Positions 1 to 6,970 of a DNA stretch of 10,189 nt are shown here, in pieces. The notes under the pieces are model-generated. The model was not told the origin of the DNA. It ran no database searches and worked only from the letters and a program-made list of their open reading frames with translations. The translations under genes and the position numbers were made by a program. Origin of the DNA: Cephalothrix simula (lineage: Eukaryota > Nemertea > Palaeonemertea > Archinemertea > Cephalotrichidae); contig JAXIUW010232730.1 of NCBI GenBank assembly GCA_035591015.1, positions 1-10,189 of the forward strand. The letters run 5' to 3'. How positions within the stretch are numbered: position 1 is the stretch's first letter; every line of letters begins with the position of its first letter.

Positions 1-15
1 TCATAACATTTGCAG

Positions 16-45
16 ATGCGATGGCAATTAGAGAGTGATCTGGAA
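16..45 (+). CDS. Possible short upstream coiled-coil exon
   Basis: A 30-nt stretch follows an acceptor-like TTTGCAG (9-15) and reads MRWQLESDLE in the only open frame; the other two frames stop at once. It ends before a weak GTTATA donor. Phase 0 at its end matches the phase-0 start of the exon at 750, giving a continuous charged helix (LESDLE joined to AVDDYEKL). Against it are the very small size, the poor donor, and the lack of upstream sequence to judge a branch point. It could be chance. Confidence 0.33.
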
Positions 46-158
46 GTTATATGCATTTCTTACATTATCTGCATTTGTTAGCACCTAAGCCTTGGTCAGT
101 GAATACCGTCAGAAGTCTTGTCCGCGTAGTTTCACACTCCGACCTGGGTGGGGTGGAA

Positions 159-182
159 AACTAGTCTGACCTCAGACTAGTT
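159..182. repeat. Perfect 11-bp palindrome AACTAGTCTGA/TCAGACTAGTT
   Basis: The arms at 159-169 and 172-182 are exact reverse complements separated by CC. They would form a tight hairpin or cruciform and mark the left edge of the direct-repeat unit. Confidence 0.85.
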
Positions 183-670
183 AGTGGGTGTTTCGAAAAT
201 TTTACAGATTGATTAGTTTGACGTCGTTGGAGGGTGTTTGACATTTTACTAGAAATATAACCAGACTTACCGTAGTGAGAGAACATTAGTCTCCTATAGT
301 AGACTAAACCAGACTATGTGGGTAAATAATTTTGTTGCGAAAGCAAAAATCACATATTTTTTTAACTTTTCTTTCGTTACATAATTTTTGAGAAATTTTT
401 TCTTTCGCGACATAATTTTTGAAATTTTTTTCTTTCGTGAGAAATTTTTGAAAATTTTGTCCTTTCGCGACTTACTTTTTTTAATTTTCTTGTTGCGTGC
501 AAGCGAAAAAAAATTTGGGTTGGGGTCATTTTTATTTTTGGTGTCTGCAGATTAGTTAAATTTTGTCAGCTATTAGGTTAGGATTGTCAGATAAGTAGAT
601 TTGTCAGACTACATGTAGTTAGGGGTTTTCTGAATTTTACCATTTTCAATTAATCTGACGTCGGAGTATG
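160..670. mobile_element. Possible non-autonomous element bounded by degenerate direct repeats
   Basis: A stretch at about 174-232 (CAGACTAGTTAGTGGGTGTT...TTGACGTCGTTGGAG) returns in the same orientation at about 604-667 (CAGACTACATGTAGTTAGGG...CTGACGTCGGAG) with small indels. Between them lie a T-rich tandem array and further AGACTA/CAGACT words (near 262, 301, 311). Its left edge is a perfect 11-base palindrome. The arrangement resembles a small LTR-like or minisatellite-based mobile element. No ORF or target-site duplication was recognised. A related edge sequence (GGGTGTTTCGCAAAAATATA...CAGACTC) recurs at about 8096-8124. Confidence 0.4.
360..500. repeat. Degenerate tandem array of TTCTTTCG(C/T)GACATAATTTTTGA units
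   Basis: About four copies of a 35-50 base T-rich unit, each with a TCTTTCG-like core at about 369, 401, 431 and 461. TCGCGA occurs at 405 and 465. The array is bracketed by TTGTTGCGAAAGC (about 332) and CTTGTTGCGTGCAAGCG (about 490). Confidence 0.65.
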
Positions 671-749
671 AACTAATCTAATGGTTCCCCCTGCACGGTG
701 TACTTTCGTTAGTGTGACTTTTCATCAAAAAATTGGATTGGTTTTACAG

Positions 750-862
750 GCTGTTGATGACTATGAAAAGTTGAGACGAGAAAGACGAGCTGCTCAGGCT
801 GCTGCCACTGATGCAGAAAACCTCTTGTATCAAGCCAGATCAGATATTTCTGAGTTAAAAAG
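750..862 (+). CDS. Exon A: charged coiled-coil segment
   Basis: The exon runs from acceptor TTTTACAG (742-749) to donor AG|GTAGGG (863). It starts in phase 0 and ends two bases into a codon, and encodes 37 residues plus that split codon. The product is Arg/Glu/Ala-rich (AVDDYEKLRRERRAAQ, then an AENLLYQARSDISELK run), typical of a coiled coil. An ATG at 681 lies in frame upstream, but the residues between it and 750 (a VPPARCTF run) are not coiled-coil in character and span the acceptor. I therefore treat 681-749 as intron and not as the start. Confidence 0.82.
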
Positions 863-3800
863 GTAGGGTTTTACATTTATCACAATTGGTTTTGATACGT
901 CTATTACCGTTAATTTTATAGTGTGCAATTCTATAAATTAGTAGTTGCTTGTCGTATACATAAACACAAATGAATGGAAAAATTCGTTGAGGCATGATTC
1001 CCGCGACATTCCTTTATGATTTTAAAAGTGGGAATCCAATATTTTAACCCTATTTTTGAAGACGTCTTTTTGTTTGTTACCTGATGAGGGGTGGGGTTTC
1101 GCCAACAACTACCCCCCCCCCCTTATGTATCTCGGCATTGGATTGTGCTTTTGACTTGAAATTTTGTACAGGCAAGAAATAACTAATAATTGATACATGC
1201 AAATACAAAATTTTGACCTAAGTCATTTTGTAGTTTATGAAAGTTAATATTCATTTTGACGCATTTTTGGCACCCGGCGTCATCCAGCGCCATTTTGGGC
1301 CCATTTGGCCCAAACTCTAAAATCCTAAAAAAATCAATATTTTGGCGCCATATTTTTTCCAAAAAGGTCTCTGATATGACTAACATGAATCCAAGCCGAA
1401 AAATTAGTTTAGGCCTGTTTTTTGTAATTAATTTTTCTAAATGTAAAATTTAAATGAAGTAGAGTGAAAATAAAATATCTATCTATCTATCTACTTGGTG
1501 TTAGGTCATTGCGTATATGCATATGTCACCTTTATGGCTCAACTGAAGTATCTGGTTAAGTAGTCCGGTCGCAAAATTTGATATTAATACGCGGAAGAAG
1601 TTCGAAGACAATGTATCGTCGCACATCGCACTATTGTCACATCTTTACATTGCCACATCGTCACATTGCCACATCGTTACATTGCCATATCGCCAAATCT
1701 AACCCTTACCCTAACAGATACCTTAACTCTAATCGTAACAGATACCTTAACTCTAACCCTAACCCAACAGATACCTTCAGATGCTGAAGTGGCGATGTGA
1801 CGATGTGACAAATTCAAACATGAAACCGATTTACTCATTTTTAAAAACTGTACGCTTACGCGTTGGAACTATTTAACCAGATACTTCAGTTGATCCACCT
1901 TTATTATATTGTGTTCTGTACCTTTTCCATTTGAATATACCAAGCTGAAGAATGCTTAACAGCCGAAATCGCTCCTCTTATCTTATATCCGCGGTTTTTG
2001 TTCAAATCCCATCTCTGTGCCCCTGCATTTCCTTTTCTCTGAAAACATTTTATTATTAAATCTTATTTTGCAGTAAGCTGTCCAAGTCGGAATTAGAAAG
2101 AAAGCGACTTGAGCGGGAAAACGAATTACTGAAAGCTCGCCAAACATCATTTAGCACATACGCTCGGTAAGTTGTTCTTTGGATTTTATTTTTTAACATT
2201 TTTACGTTTACATTTACGTTCACATTTTACATTTTACATTTTACATTTTACATTTTTACATTTAATTTTTACTTGCTTAATTTAATTCTTTTAGGCCTCT
2301 TAATAGTAGTTTCGAGGCAAGTCGAGGATATAATAACACCTCTAGTCAATATGAGAACAGCAGTCCCCGGAGGTCAACCACTTCTGAAAGATATAATTCA
2401 CCTTATGCCACAACTTCTCAATCATATACTGAACGGTAATAATACGTAATAATACACTCGATTTGCTTAAAGTTTTGCACCGCGTAATTTACTACGACCT
2501 ACGGACCGTCTCAAATTCGAAGATTATTTCTATCCGATTACCGGCGGATAGAGGGGAGGGGGTTGAGCACCAGACGGATAGAAAATGTAAATGGAACTGT
2601 CAATTTTAAATGATAGAAAATGCGTTTTCTTTCGTATATACATGTAATACGCTTTTAATGCTTAACAGTTTGTTACTCGGATAGACAGCAATGTCGAATT
2701 TTTGAGATGGTCCCATTTTAGAGAGGTACTAAGCTGGTTTGTTTAAACTGCGTATCGGCGGATGTAGATCAAGTTCTAGATTTTATTATTAATAATATTG
2801 CGTACTTATTGCTCAAACGAACCAAAATTTAAACAAATGTATTTAGAAACAAGTATAAATTAACACCCATTTAGTTTTTTATTCAATACGAAAATATCTA
2901 ATTTTTTTTTGATAGTTAATTGATCACAATGCATTTGCCATCAGATCCGTGCATAATAATTTGCTGATAGAATATATCCTTTGGCGTGAACGTAGTCTCT
3001 CAGCCAATCAGGCAACAACTTTCAACATCGGATACTGATTGGCCGAGAGGATCCACGTGATCAATACCTGACCAATAAGGCAGGGAACCAGTGGATATCG
3101 GCAATCGCATAATGCTATTTGTTGAGGGGGTTAATGATTTGTTAGGGGTTTTTTTTCTAGTGCCCCTTTAAATAGATAAGTTTACTAGTAACGAAAATAT
3201 ACCATAATTAAATTGGTATTTCAGATATGGATTTAACGGTGATATTACGAATGGTTATAGAGCCTCAGTTGCGGAGTCGCAGCATGTTCAGCGTTTAAAG
3301 GAAGTCGATGAAATTCTTGAACGTTACAAGGCTTCTAAAAACCTTACACCTGACACACGTGACGTTGGTACTCTGACGCCGAGAGGAATGTCAAGGTCGA
3401 AAAACCGCATAGCCGACTCAGTTTCACCACCGACAAAAGATGGCGAGGCTGAAAACAAAGTTACAAAACGAGATCTAAAAGAGGAATTTAATGCAATTAC
3501 TCAGGAAAATATTCCACGTTTAAATTTAAGTGGGGACTTAGATTTAAGCGAAATTAAGCCCGCAAGAGGCTCAGGTAAGTGGTGATATGCATGTAAGTTA
3601 ATCTCTAAACACGATGTTCCTTCGGCTTTGAGTGAAAAAAAAATACCGTGGAGGTCAAGGAATATGCGATTTACATATGCGCAAGTCGTGAATCGAGTAT
3701 TTCGCGTATCCGTTAATTGAAAAAGTTGCCCAACACCTGGTTGTACATCTGCAAGTCGCGAATTGCGTTTCCGCAAGCTAGAAAATACATGATTGTCGCA

Positions 3801-6512
3801 TTTTCAATAAGCGATTCGCGTAGCCGCAAGTCTCTTTCGCACATAGCGTGTCCATAAACAGTATTTAAGTTATGGAATACGTCACTTGCGGTTACGCGTT
3901 TCGCGATTTGCAGATACGCGATTTGCGACTTTCAGATGCTAGTACGCGATTCACGACTTACAAACTAGCTGTACAAATAGGTATTGGTTAGTTAACGGAA
4001 CTTGCGGATACACGATCACCGAGCATGTTGTGACTTGTGGGTCTCCGGATGTACATCCGCAAGTCGCGAATCGCGTGCGAATAAATGACTTGCTGGTACG
4101 CGATTATTCGCGACTTGCAGATAAGCGATTTGCTACTTACAAACTAGTCAATTAGCTTACGGATACGCGATATGTGAATACGCAATTAAATTGTGGACAT
4201 CTCGTATTCTGTAACATGCGTATACGCATTTCGCAACTTGCTAGGTCTTGGTATCTGGCTGTAGATCCGGTCATCCGCGAATCGTGAACCTGCAAAAGTG
4301 AATGTGCGTTTCGTGTATCCGCAATTCACGTTTTTGCATGTGGGGTATCGGTACGTGTTAATAATTTGACAAATATCGGGGCGTACGTCCGCAAGTCGCG
4401 AATCCTAAATCTGCCTATTTGGTCATATTTGGCATGCGTATCTGCAATACTCGGATCACGTATCCGCAAGTCGTGAATCGCGAACCCGCGCAATGGAGAA
4501 TACGCGACATGCATATTTGCACTTCGCTAATCGCGAAACCACAAGCTGCTAATCGCGTCGCGATTCGTGGTTCTGCGAATGTGCAACTTTGAAGGCCTTG
4601 CAGGTTTTGATATCTCATTGACTACCGTACTTTTGCATTTGGGATTATGAAAGGTTGACTTTTAAAAAACAGGTACATGTAATCCCTCATTTCTTTATAG
4701 TCGAGACACAAGGGGATATCAACGGAGTCGATAATATTAGACCGTCGCATATATCAGTATCATCTGTGCTTTCTCCACGCTCACGCTCACCTAGGGTAAG
4801 TTAAAAATATTTTTTATCATTGATAACTAAAAATTTATCTTTGCTGTGAATTTAATTAGTCATTAAGTCATTAATCTTTTAACATTCTGGGGTGAAATTC
4901 TTTATTTCGTGCTAGATTTTATATTTCATTCATTAACATCACTTATTTTAGGGTAACATGTATCTTAGGGTAACCTTCCTTTCCTGCGGAACTTAACTTG
5001 TATATTTTAGAATGTTCAAAGCTACAATCCAAATTTTATTAAAACGTATAGAAATAGACCGCCAGAATGTTCAAATGGGCAAAGCCAGCGTCGACCTCGA
5101 CTTTGGTTGATGTTTTTGCTCCTAGCTCCGAAATTTGGTGAATGAAAAAAACTTACAGATGAATTGAGTTGCATGAGTTGCTTAACACGGTAACATCATC
5201 GGTTTCACGCTTCAATGATTCTAAACACCGGTTTTGTCGACCTCAGGAGAAATGAAAAAATTAGGTTTGGGGTTAGTCGATAAATTATTTTTTCTTCGAG
5301 TTGGGTCAGGTTGGGTCAATCCAGCAAGCTGAAAAGCTGGTGAGGGTTTCTGAACTATTTTTCCTTCGTGATAAAAATTGTTACAACGCTTTTAGGACTC
5401 TGAGTTCGTCTAAAATAAAGAGAACTTCCGTCGACCGGAAAAAAATCCACAAAAATTCGTGTGATGTTTTCCAGTTGGAAATATTCTGATAACGCTTTCC
5501 TAAGTACCCCTAAATTATGATGCTTATATGACGTCATGTGAAAATGCTTGAATTTCGAGTTAGTTGTTAATCGAGCATATAATGAGAACAATATAAAAAC
5601 GATATACCACAATACAATCTCAATATACAAGCACATGTTTGAAGAAATATAGCACGCCAAAAACGCCATGCCAGCCCAAAAAGGGCCCCAAAAACATTTT
5701 CAAAAAAAAATTTGGGGGGTCAATGACGCCGAAGTACCCTTTGTGGTGTAGAAACAATCATTGACACCTTTTAGCCTATTTAACCCATTTTTGGGTCTTC
5801 GACGTCATTTTGGGCCATTTTAGGTTCATTTTGGCGTAAATTTTTAAAATCCGAAAAAAATCGATATTTTTGCACCATATATTTTTTTTCAAAAGGGTCT
5901 CCGTGCCCCAATAACACATATACATCAGTTTGCGCCACTTGCCTCCGCCCTGCGCCCAAAATTTTGAAAAAACCCATTTTTTGGCGTCTCCTGGCGCCGC
6001 CCCAGGACCCCTGGCGCCATAATTTTTTCGTTTTGTCTATTTTTTTGGCATACCGTTTGATTGAAATGTCCTAAAATTTCAGCATCCTACGCAGAGCCGT
6101 TTTAGATATATTTGAAAAGCCTTTGGTGGGGGCCTTTTCGGCCCCCCTTCAAAAATAGGATTAAACAATGAGAGCAAAAAACGATTTGGGCTACATTTTC
6201 CAGTCTTCTTTATAACATTTCCATAATATGGTCCGCAATAGTTTTTACATACGCACGTTTCTTAAAATCTTGTAGATGTTGCATTGTTTACTGTGCTTTT
6301 AGGAACCATATAGTTACTATTGTAGATCAACTGCAGAACTGAGGTTAGTCAACATAGTTATCCCTTGTTAAAAACCGTTCTTTTTAGTCCTTGACCTTTT
6401 CTTTTAGCCAATCACTGACGATCCTTTTATAAAGGAAAAAATTACTGATCGCGTAAAAAGCATCAATAAATTAGAAAAACATTTTGATGACCTTGTAATG
6501 GAAAAACGAATG
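750..6512 (+). CDS. Partial multi-exon coiled-coil protein gene (MPHOSPH9-like, tentative)
   Basis: Gene-level entry for six exons at 750-862, 2074-2166, 2295-2435, 3225-3574, 4701-4795 and 6408-6512. Together they give 897 nt, 299 codons, with no stop. Intron phases are 2, 2, 2, 1, 0, and all introns are GT-AG with pyrimidine-rich acceptors, so the joint frame is strong evidence of a real gene. The product runs from a charged coiled coil (AVDDYEKLRRERR...), through a Ser/Thr/Tyr-rich linker with SP sites, to helices containing VKEVDEIL-type heptads (VQRLKEVDEILERY) and INKLEKHFDDLVMEKRM. No catalytic domain, signal peptide or membrane segment is visible. From family knowledge, the last segment resembles the C-terminal 'LEKxFDxLxxEK' helix I recall from M-phase phosphoprotein 9, a centriolar regulator of ciliogenesis. 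That name is inference and could be wrong. The start and the 3' end are outside the window. Confidence 0.8.
964..997 (+). repeat. Dispersed repeat copy (ACACAAATG..TTGAGGCATGA)
   Basis: Matches 8454-8485 on the same strand and 8906-8939 on the opposite strand, sharing ACAC(A/T)AATGGATGGAA and GAGGCATG with a few changes. Three copies in 10 kb indicate an abundant element end. Confidence 0.7.
1259..1492 (+). mobile_element. Retroposon-like 3' end with AATAAA and (ATCT)4 tail
   Basis: The body at about 1290-1371 (CATTTTGGGCC..., AAAATCC-AAAAAAATC-ATATTTT, CCATATTTTTT..., GGTCTC) has a diverged second copy at about 5808-5901. The 3' end reads AATAAA (1469-1474) followed directly by four ATCT repeats (1477-1492). 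A poly(A)-like signal next to a short microsatellite tail is typical of many non-LTR retrotransposons and their SINEs. No reverse transcriptase or pol III box is visible, so this would be a truncated or non-coding copy. Confidence 0.5.
1539..1893. mobile_element. MITE-like element with 25-bp TIRs and nested hairpin
   Basis: TCAACTGAAGTATCTGGTTA at 1539 (25-bp arm to 1563) is the reverse complement of 1869-1893, with 24 of 25 bases matching. Inside, CACATCGTCACATTGCCAC (1654-1672) pairs with 1789-1807 (17 of 19). The core between them has 24-bp repeats containing AACAGATACCTT and telomere-like CCCTAA. At about 355 bp with no ORF, it fits a non-autonomous DNA transposon. I could not identify a clear target-site duplication or superfamily. 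Confidence 0.7.
1698..1777. repeat. 24-bp tandem repeats with telomere-like CCCTAA words
   Basis: TAACAGATACCTTAACTCTAA occurs at 1712-1732 and again at 1736-1756 (period 24), with a third partial copy AACAGATACCTT at 1766-1777. CTAACCCTTACCCTAAC (1699-1715) and CTCTAACCCTAACCC (1751-1765) interleave and resemble the metazoan telomere repeat (TTAGGG)n on the other strand. Confidence 0.8.
2074..2166 (+). CDS. Exon B: charged coiled-coil segment
   Basis: The acceptor is TTTTGCAG (2066-2073) and the donor is CG|GTAAGT, close to consensus. Its first base completes a Ser codon begun in exon A, then it reads KLSKSELERKRLERENELLK followed by ARQTSFSTYA. The heptad-like Leu/Glu/Arg spacing continues the helix of exon A and then breaks into a Ser/Thr-rich stretch. 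The exon ends two bases into an Arg codon. Confidence 0.85.
2167..2294 (+). other. Intron B-C (128 bp)
   Basis: A short GT-AG intron made largely of a TTTTACA-type minisatellite, followed by a T-rich tract and acceptor TTCTTTTAG. Confidence 0.85.
2196..2263. repeat. TTTTACA/TTTACAT minisatellite
   Basis: About nine head-to-tail copies of a 6-8 base unit, most regular as (TTTTACA)n at 2224-2256, with TTTACGT variants at the left edge. It fills over half of the intron. Confidence 0.9.
2295..2435 (+). CDS. Exon C: Ser/Thr/Tyr-rich disordered linker
   Basis: The acceptor is TTCTTTTAG and the donor is CG|GTAATA. The segment is almost free of hydrophobic residues, with 12 Ser, 6 Thr and 5 Tyr in about 46 residues (PLNSSFEASRGYNN..., later SSPRRSTTSERYNSPY). 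SSPRR fits a proline-directed S-P-x-K/R kinase consensus and NSPY is a second SP site. It is probably a phospho-regulated linker between helical parts, as is common in centrosomal proteins; that role is inference. Both edges split an Arg codon after base 2. Confidence 0.83.
2436..3224 (+). other. Intron C-D (789 bp)
   Basis: GT (2436) to AG (3223-3224, in TATTTCAG). It is AT-rich except for a moderately GC-rich patch around 2980-3175 with an inverted repeat, CCAAT words and a CACGTG site. The poly-T run with TAGTGCCCCTTTAAA (about 3150-3174) looks like a mobile-element edge, but I found no partner end. Confidence 0.8.
2997..3049. repeat. Inverted repeat with paired CCAAT boxes
   Basis: CTCTCAGCCAATCAG (2997-3011) is mirrored by CTGATTGGCCGAGAG (3035-3049), 14 of 15 bases pairing with a 23-base loop. 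Each arm holds a CCAAT-box core. A further CCAAT (about 3071) and a perfect E-box CACGTG (3054-3059) follow. It could be a fragment of a repeat or a regulatory cluster; the sequence alone does not decide. Confidence 0.6.
3225..3574 (+). CDS. Exon D: largest exon, two helices around a disordered middle
   Basis: 350 nt from acceptor TATTTCAG to donor CAG|GTAAGT, open throughout in the spliced frame. It begins YGFNGDITNGYRASVAE, then a predicted helix (VQRLKEVDEILERYKASKN, roughly residues 24-42). Next comes a polar stretch with TP/SP sites (LTPDT, LTPRG, SVSPP) and a basic SRSKNR patch. A second charged helix follows (KRDLKEEFNAITQEN) with an acidic end (LSGDLDLSEIKPARGSG). No enzyme motif is seen. 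The VDEILERY-type helix suggests oligomerisation or partner binding. A 91-residue minus-strand frame over its 3' half is a shadow. Confidence 0.88.
3575..4700 (+). other. Intron D-E (1.1 kb) occupied by a two-strand word array
   Basis: GT (3575) to AG (4699-4700, in TTCTTTATAG). Nearly all of its middle is the CpG-rich repeat array described separately. Short minus-strand frames at 4326-4618 are by-products of the repeat (recurring IRDLR/FTTCGY-like peptides). Confidence 0.82.
3660..4600. repeat. Degenerate CpG-rich array: GCAAGTCGCGAAT words on both strands
   Basis: A consensus near ATCCGCAAGTCGCGAATCGCG recurs in both orientations. The core GCAAGT occurs forward at 3681, 3751, 3826, 4059, 4391 and 4466, and as ACTTGC at 3884, 4000, 4088, 4113 and 4236. 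The palindrome TCGCGA occurs at 3756, 3901, 4064, 4108, 4396, 4478, 4531 and 4558. Three 21-base near-identical blocks start at 3743, 4051 and 4383. ACTTACAAACTAG is repeated exactly at 3956 and 4135. Units are unevenly spaced, so this is not a simple tandem satellite. Origin unknown; see findings. Confidence 0.85.
4701..4795 (+). CDS. Exon E: short linker with SP/RS-type sites
   Basis: The acceptor is TTCTTTATAG and the donor is AGG|GTAAGT. It completes a Val codon split 1+2 with exon D and reads ETQGDINGVDNIRPSHISV, then SSVLSPRSRSPR. It ends exactly on a codon boundary. LSPRSRSPR carries two SP dipeptides in a basic setting, again suggesting proline-directed phosphorylation. The segment has no hydrophobic core and is probably disordered. 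Confidence 0.82.
5780..5905 (+). repeat. Second copy of the retroposon-like repeat
   Basis: CATTTTGGGCC (about 5808), AAAATCCGAAAAAAATCGATAT (about 5848) and CACCATATATTTTTTTTC...GGGTCTC align in order with 1290-1371. It lacks the (ATCT)n tail, so it is an internal or truncated copy. Confidence 0.65.
5990..6018. repeat. Duplicated CCTGGCGCC block with GGCGCC palindromes
   Basis: CCTGGCGCC at 5990-5998 and again at 6010-6018, a local GC-rich patch in AT-rich DNA. GGCGCC also occurs in the first retroposon-like copy (about 1344), suggesting that the same repeat family contributes. Confidence 0.7.
6128..6146. repeat. GC hairpin GGGGGCC-TTTTC-GGCCCCC
   Basis: A perfect 7-bp all-GC stem with a 5-base loop, followed by C/T and then A-rich sequence. 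It lies inside an intron, so a bacterial-type terminator reading does not apply. It could pause or fold in the pre-mRNA. Confidence 0.8.
6408..6512 (+). CDS. Exon F: leucine/charge-rich helix
   Basis: The acceptor is TTTTCTTTTAG and the donor is ATG|GTAAGT, phase 0 on both sides. It encodes exactly 35 residues, beginning PITDDPFIKEKI and ending INKLEKHFDDLVMEKRM, a clear amphipathic helix. Reading through the donor meets a TAA within seven codons, so splicing onward is preferred. This segment gives the MPHOSPH9 suggestion: I recall that family having a FDELxxEKxxIExALSR-type helix near its C-terminus. The expected following exon (starting around 'xEaaLSRxP') was not found in the rest of the window. 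Confidence 0.82.
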
Positions 6513-6722
6513 GTAAGTTTTAACCTTTAACAAAATTCAAGGTCAGTCGATTAAGTAGTATTTCTTATGTTATTAACTGTTACTTGCGCATGGGCAGTCT
6601 CTTATGACAATGCAGAAAAACAAATTATTCCCATTAGTTTTTGAAAATAATAGCGAGGTTTCACTAAATGAACGAAAACCGAAATCCGAATTAAGAATTG
6701 TTAATCATACGGAATGGATAAT

Positions 6723-6929
6723 AGGGTAACAATTTCTTCACCTACCGTAACGGCATAACTTATAAGGCCCAATGACGTCAGGAGTGACGTCACAAGTGAT
6801 TTCGGGTTAATTTCGGGAATATCATTTATCACATCACACTGACGTCATTGTGGTCTTAAAAGTCATGTCGTTACGCTGTTATGGAAAATATTGTTATGGT
6901 GTTGCCTTGAGTGAAGAAATCATTACCCT
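6723..6929. mobile_element. Palindromic MITE-like element with TGACGTCA sites
   Basis: AGGGTAACAATTTCTTCAC (6723-6741) is mirrored by GTGAAGAAATCATTACCCT (6911-6929), 17 of 19 pairing. Further in, TAACGGCATAAC pairs imperfectly with GTTACGCTGTTA (about 6870-6881), and AATGACGTC (6771-6779) with GACGTCATT (6841-6849). The whole 207 bp folds into one long imperfect stem. No ORF is present. Confidence 0.7.
6773..6847. promoter_or_regulatory. Three perfect CRE motifs (TGACGTCA)
   Basis: TGACGTCA lies at 6773-6780, 6785-6792 and 6840-6847, the canonical CREB/ATF palindrome. They sit inside the palindromic element, so they may be element-borne sites rather than a promoter. A fourth stands alone at 5529-5536. 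Confidence 0.5.
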
Positions 6930-6970
6930 GGTACATTTCCATTACGTATATTTAACAAATTCGTAATTAA

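Larger units (their letters stand above)
46..749 (+). other. Upstream intron or flanking sequence
   Basis: Ends at acceptor TTTTACAG of the exon at 750. Apart from the repeats at 159-670 it holds no gene I can support. Confidence 0.6.
863..2073 (+). other. Intron A-B (1.2 kb), repeat-rich
   Basis: GT (863) to AG (2072-2073). It holds a dispersed-repeat copy at 964-997, an 11-base C run at 1112-1122, a retroposon-like piece ending in (ATCT)4 at 1259-1492, and a TIR element at 1539-1893. No coding potential beyond short chance frames is seen. Confidence 0.8.
4796..6407 (+). other. Intron E-F (1.6 kb)
   Basis: GT (4796) to AG (6406-6407, in TTTTCTTTTAG). The left half is AT-rich with no clear structure apart from small direct repeats (GGGTAAC twice near 4951-4972; TTGGGTCAGG/TTGGGTCAA near 5301-5320) and a lone TGACGTCA at 5529. 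The right half holds the second copy of the retroposon-like repeat, GGCGCC palindromes and a GC hairpin. A 104-residue minus-strand frame (5355-5669) overlaps the low-complexity sequence and looks like chance. Confidence 0.78.

Noticed and set aside
681-749. ATG at 681 as the start of the coiled-coil gene
   Set aside because: The stretch ends in a good acceptor (TTTTACAG), does not resemble the helix that follows, and overlaps or abuts repeat sequence.
1183-1453. Overlapping 65-67-residue frames on both strands
   Set aside because: Both lie in the retroposon-like repeat, and the two strands mirror each other.
3501-3776. 91-residue minus-strand frame
   Set aside because: It overlaps the 3' half of exon D and runs into the repeat array; a shadow frame.
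3660-4600. CRISPR-like array
   Set aside because: Repeats are degenerate, on both strands and unevenly spaced, with no uniform spacers, in a eukaryotic intron.
4326-4618. Minus-strand frames with recurring IRDLR/FTTCGY peptides
   Set aside because: The peptide repeats come from the DNA word array; the two frames overlap in different registers.
5355-5669. 104-residue minus-strand open frame in the intron before exon F
   Set aside because: Composition follows AT-rich background, with no motif, no family resemblance and no splice or poly(A) context.
5780-5977. 65-residue minus-strand frame
   Set aside because: It coincides with the second repeat copy and is a low-complexity translation.
6128-6160. 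Rho-independent terminator from the GC hairpin
   Set aside because: No T-run follows, and the context is a eukaryotic intron.
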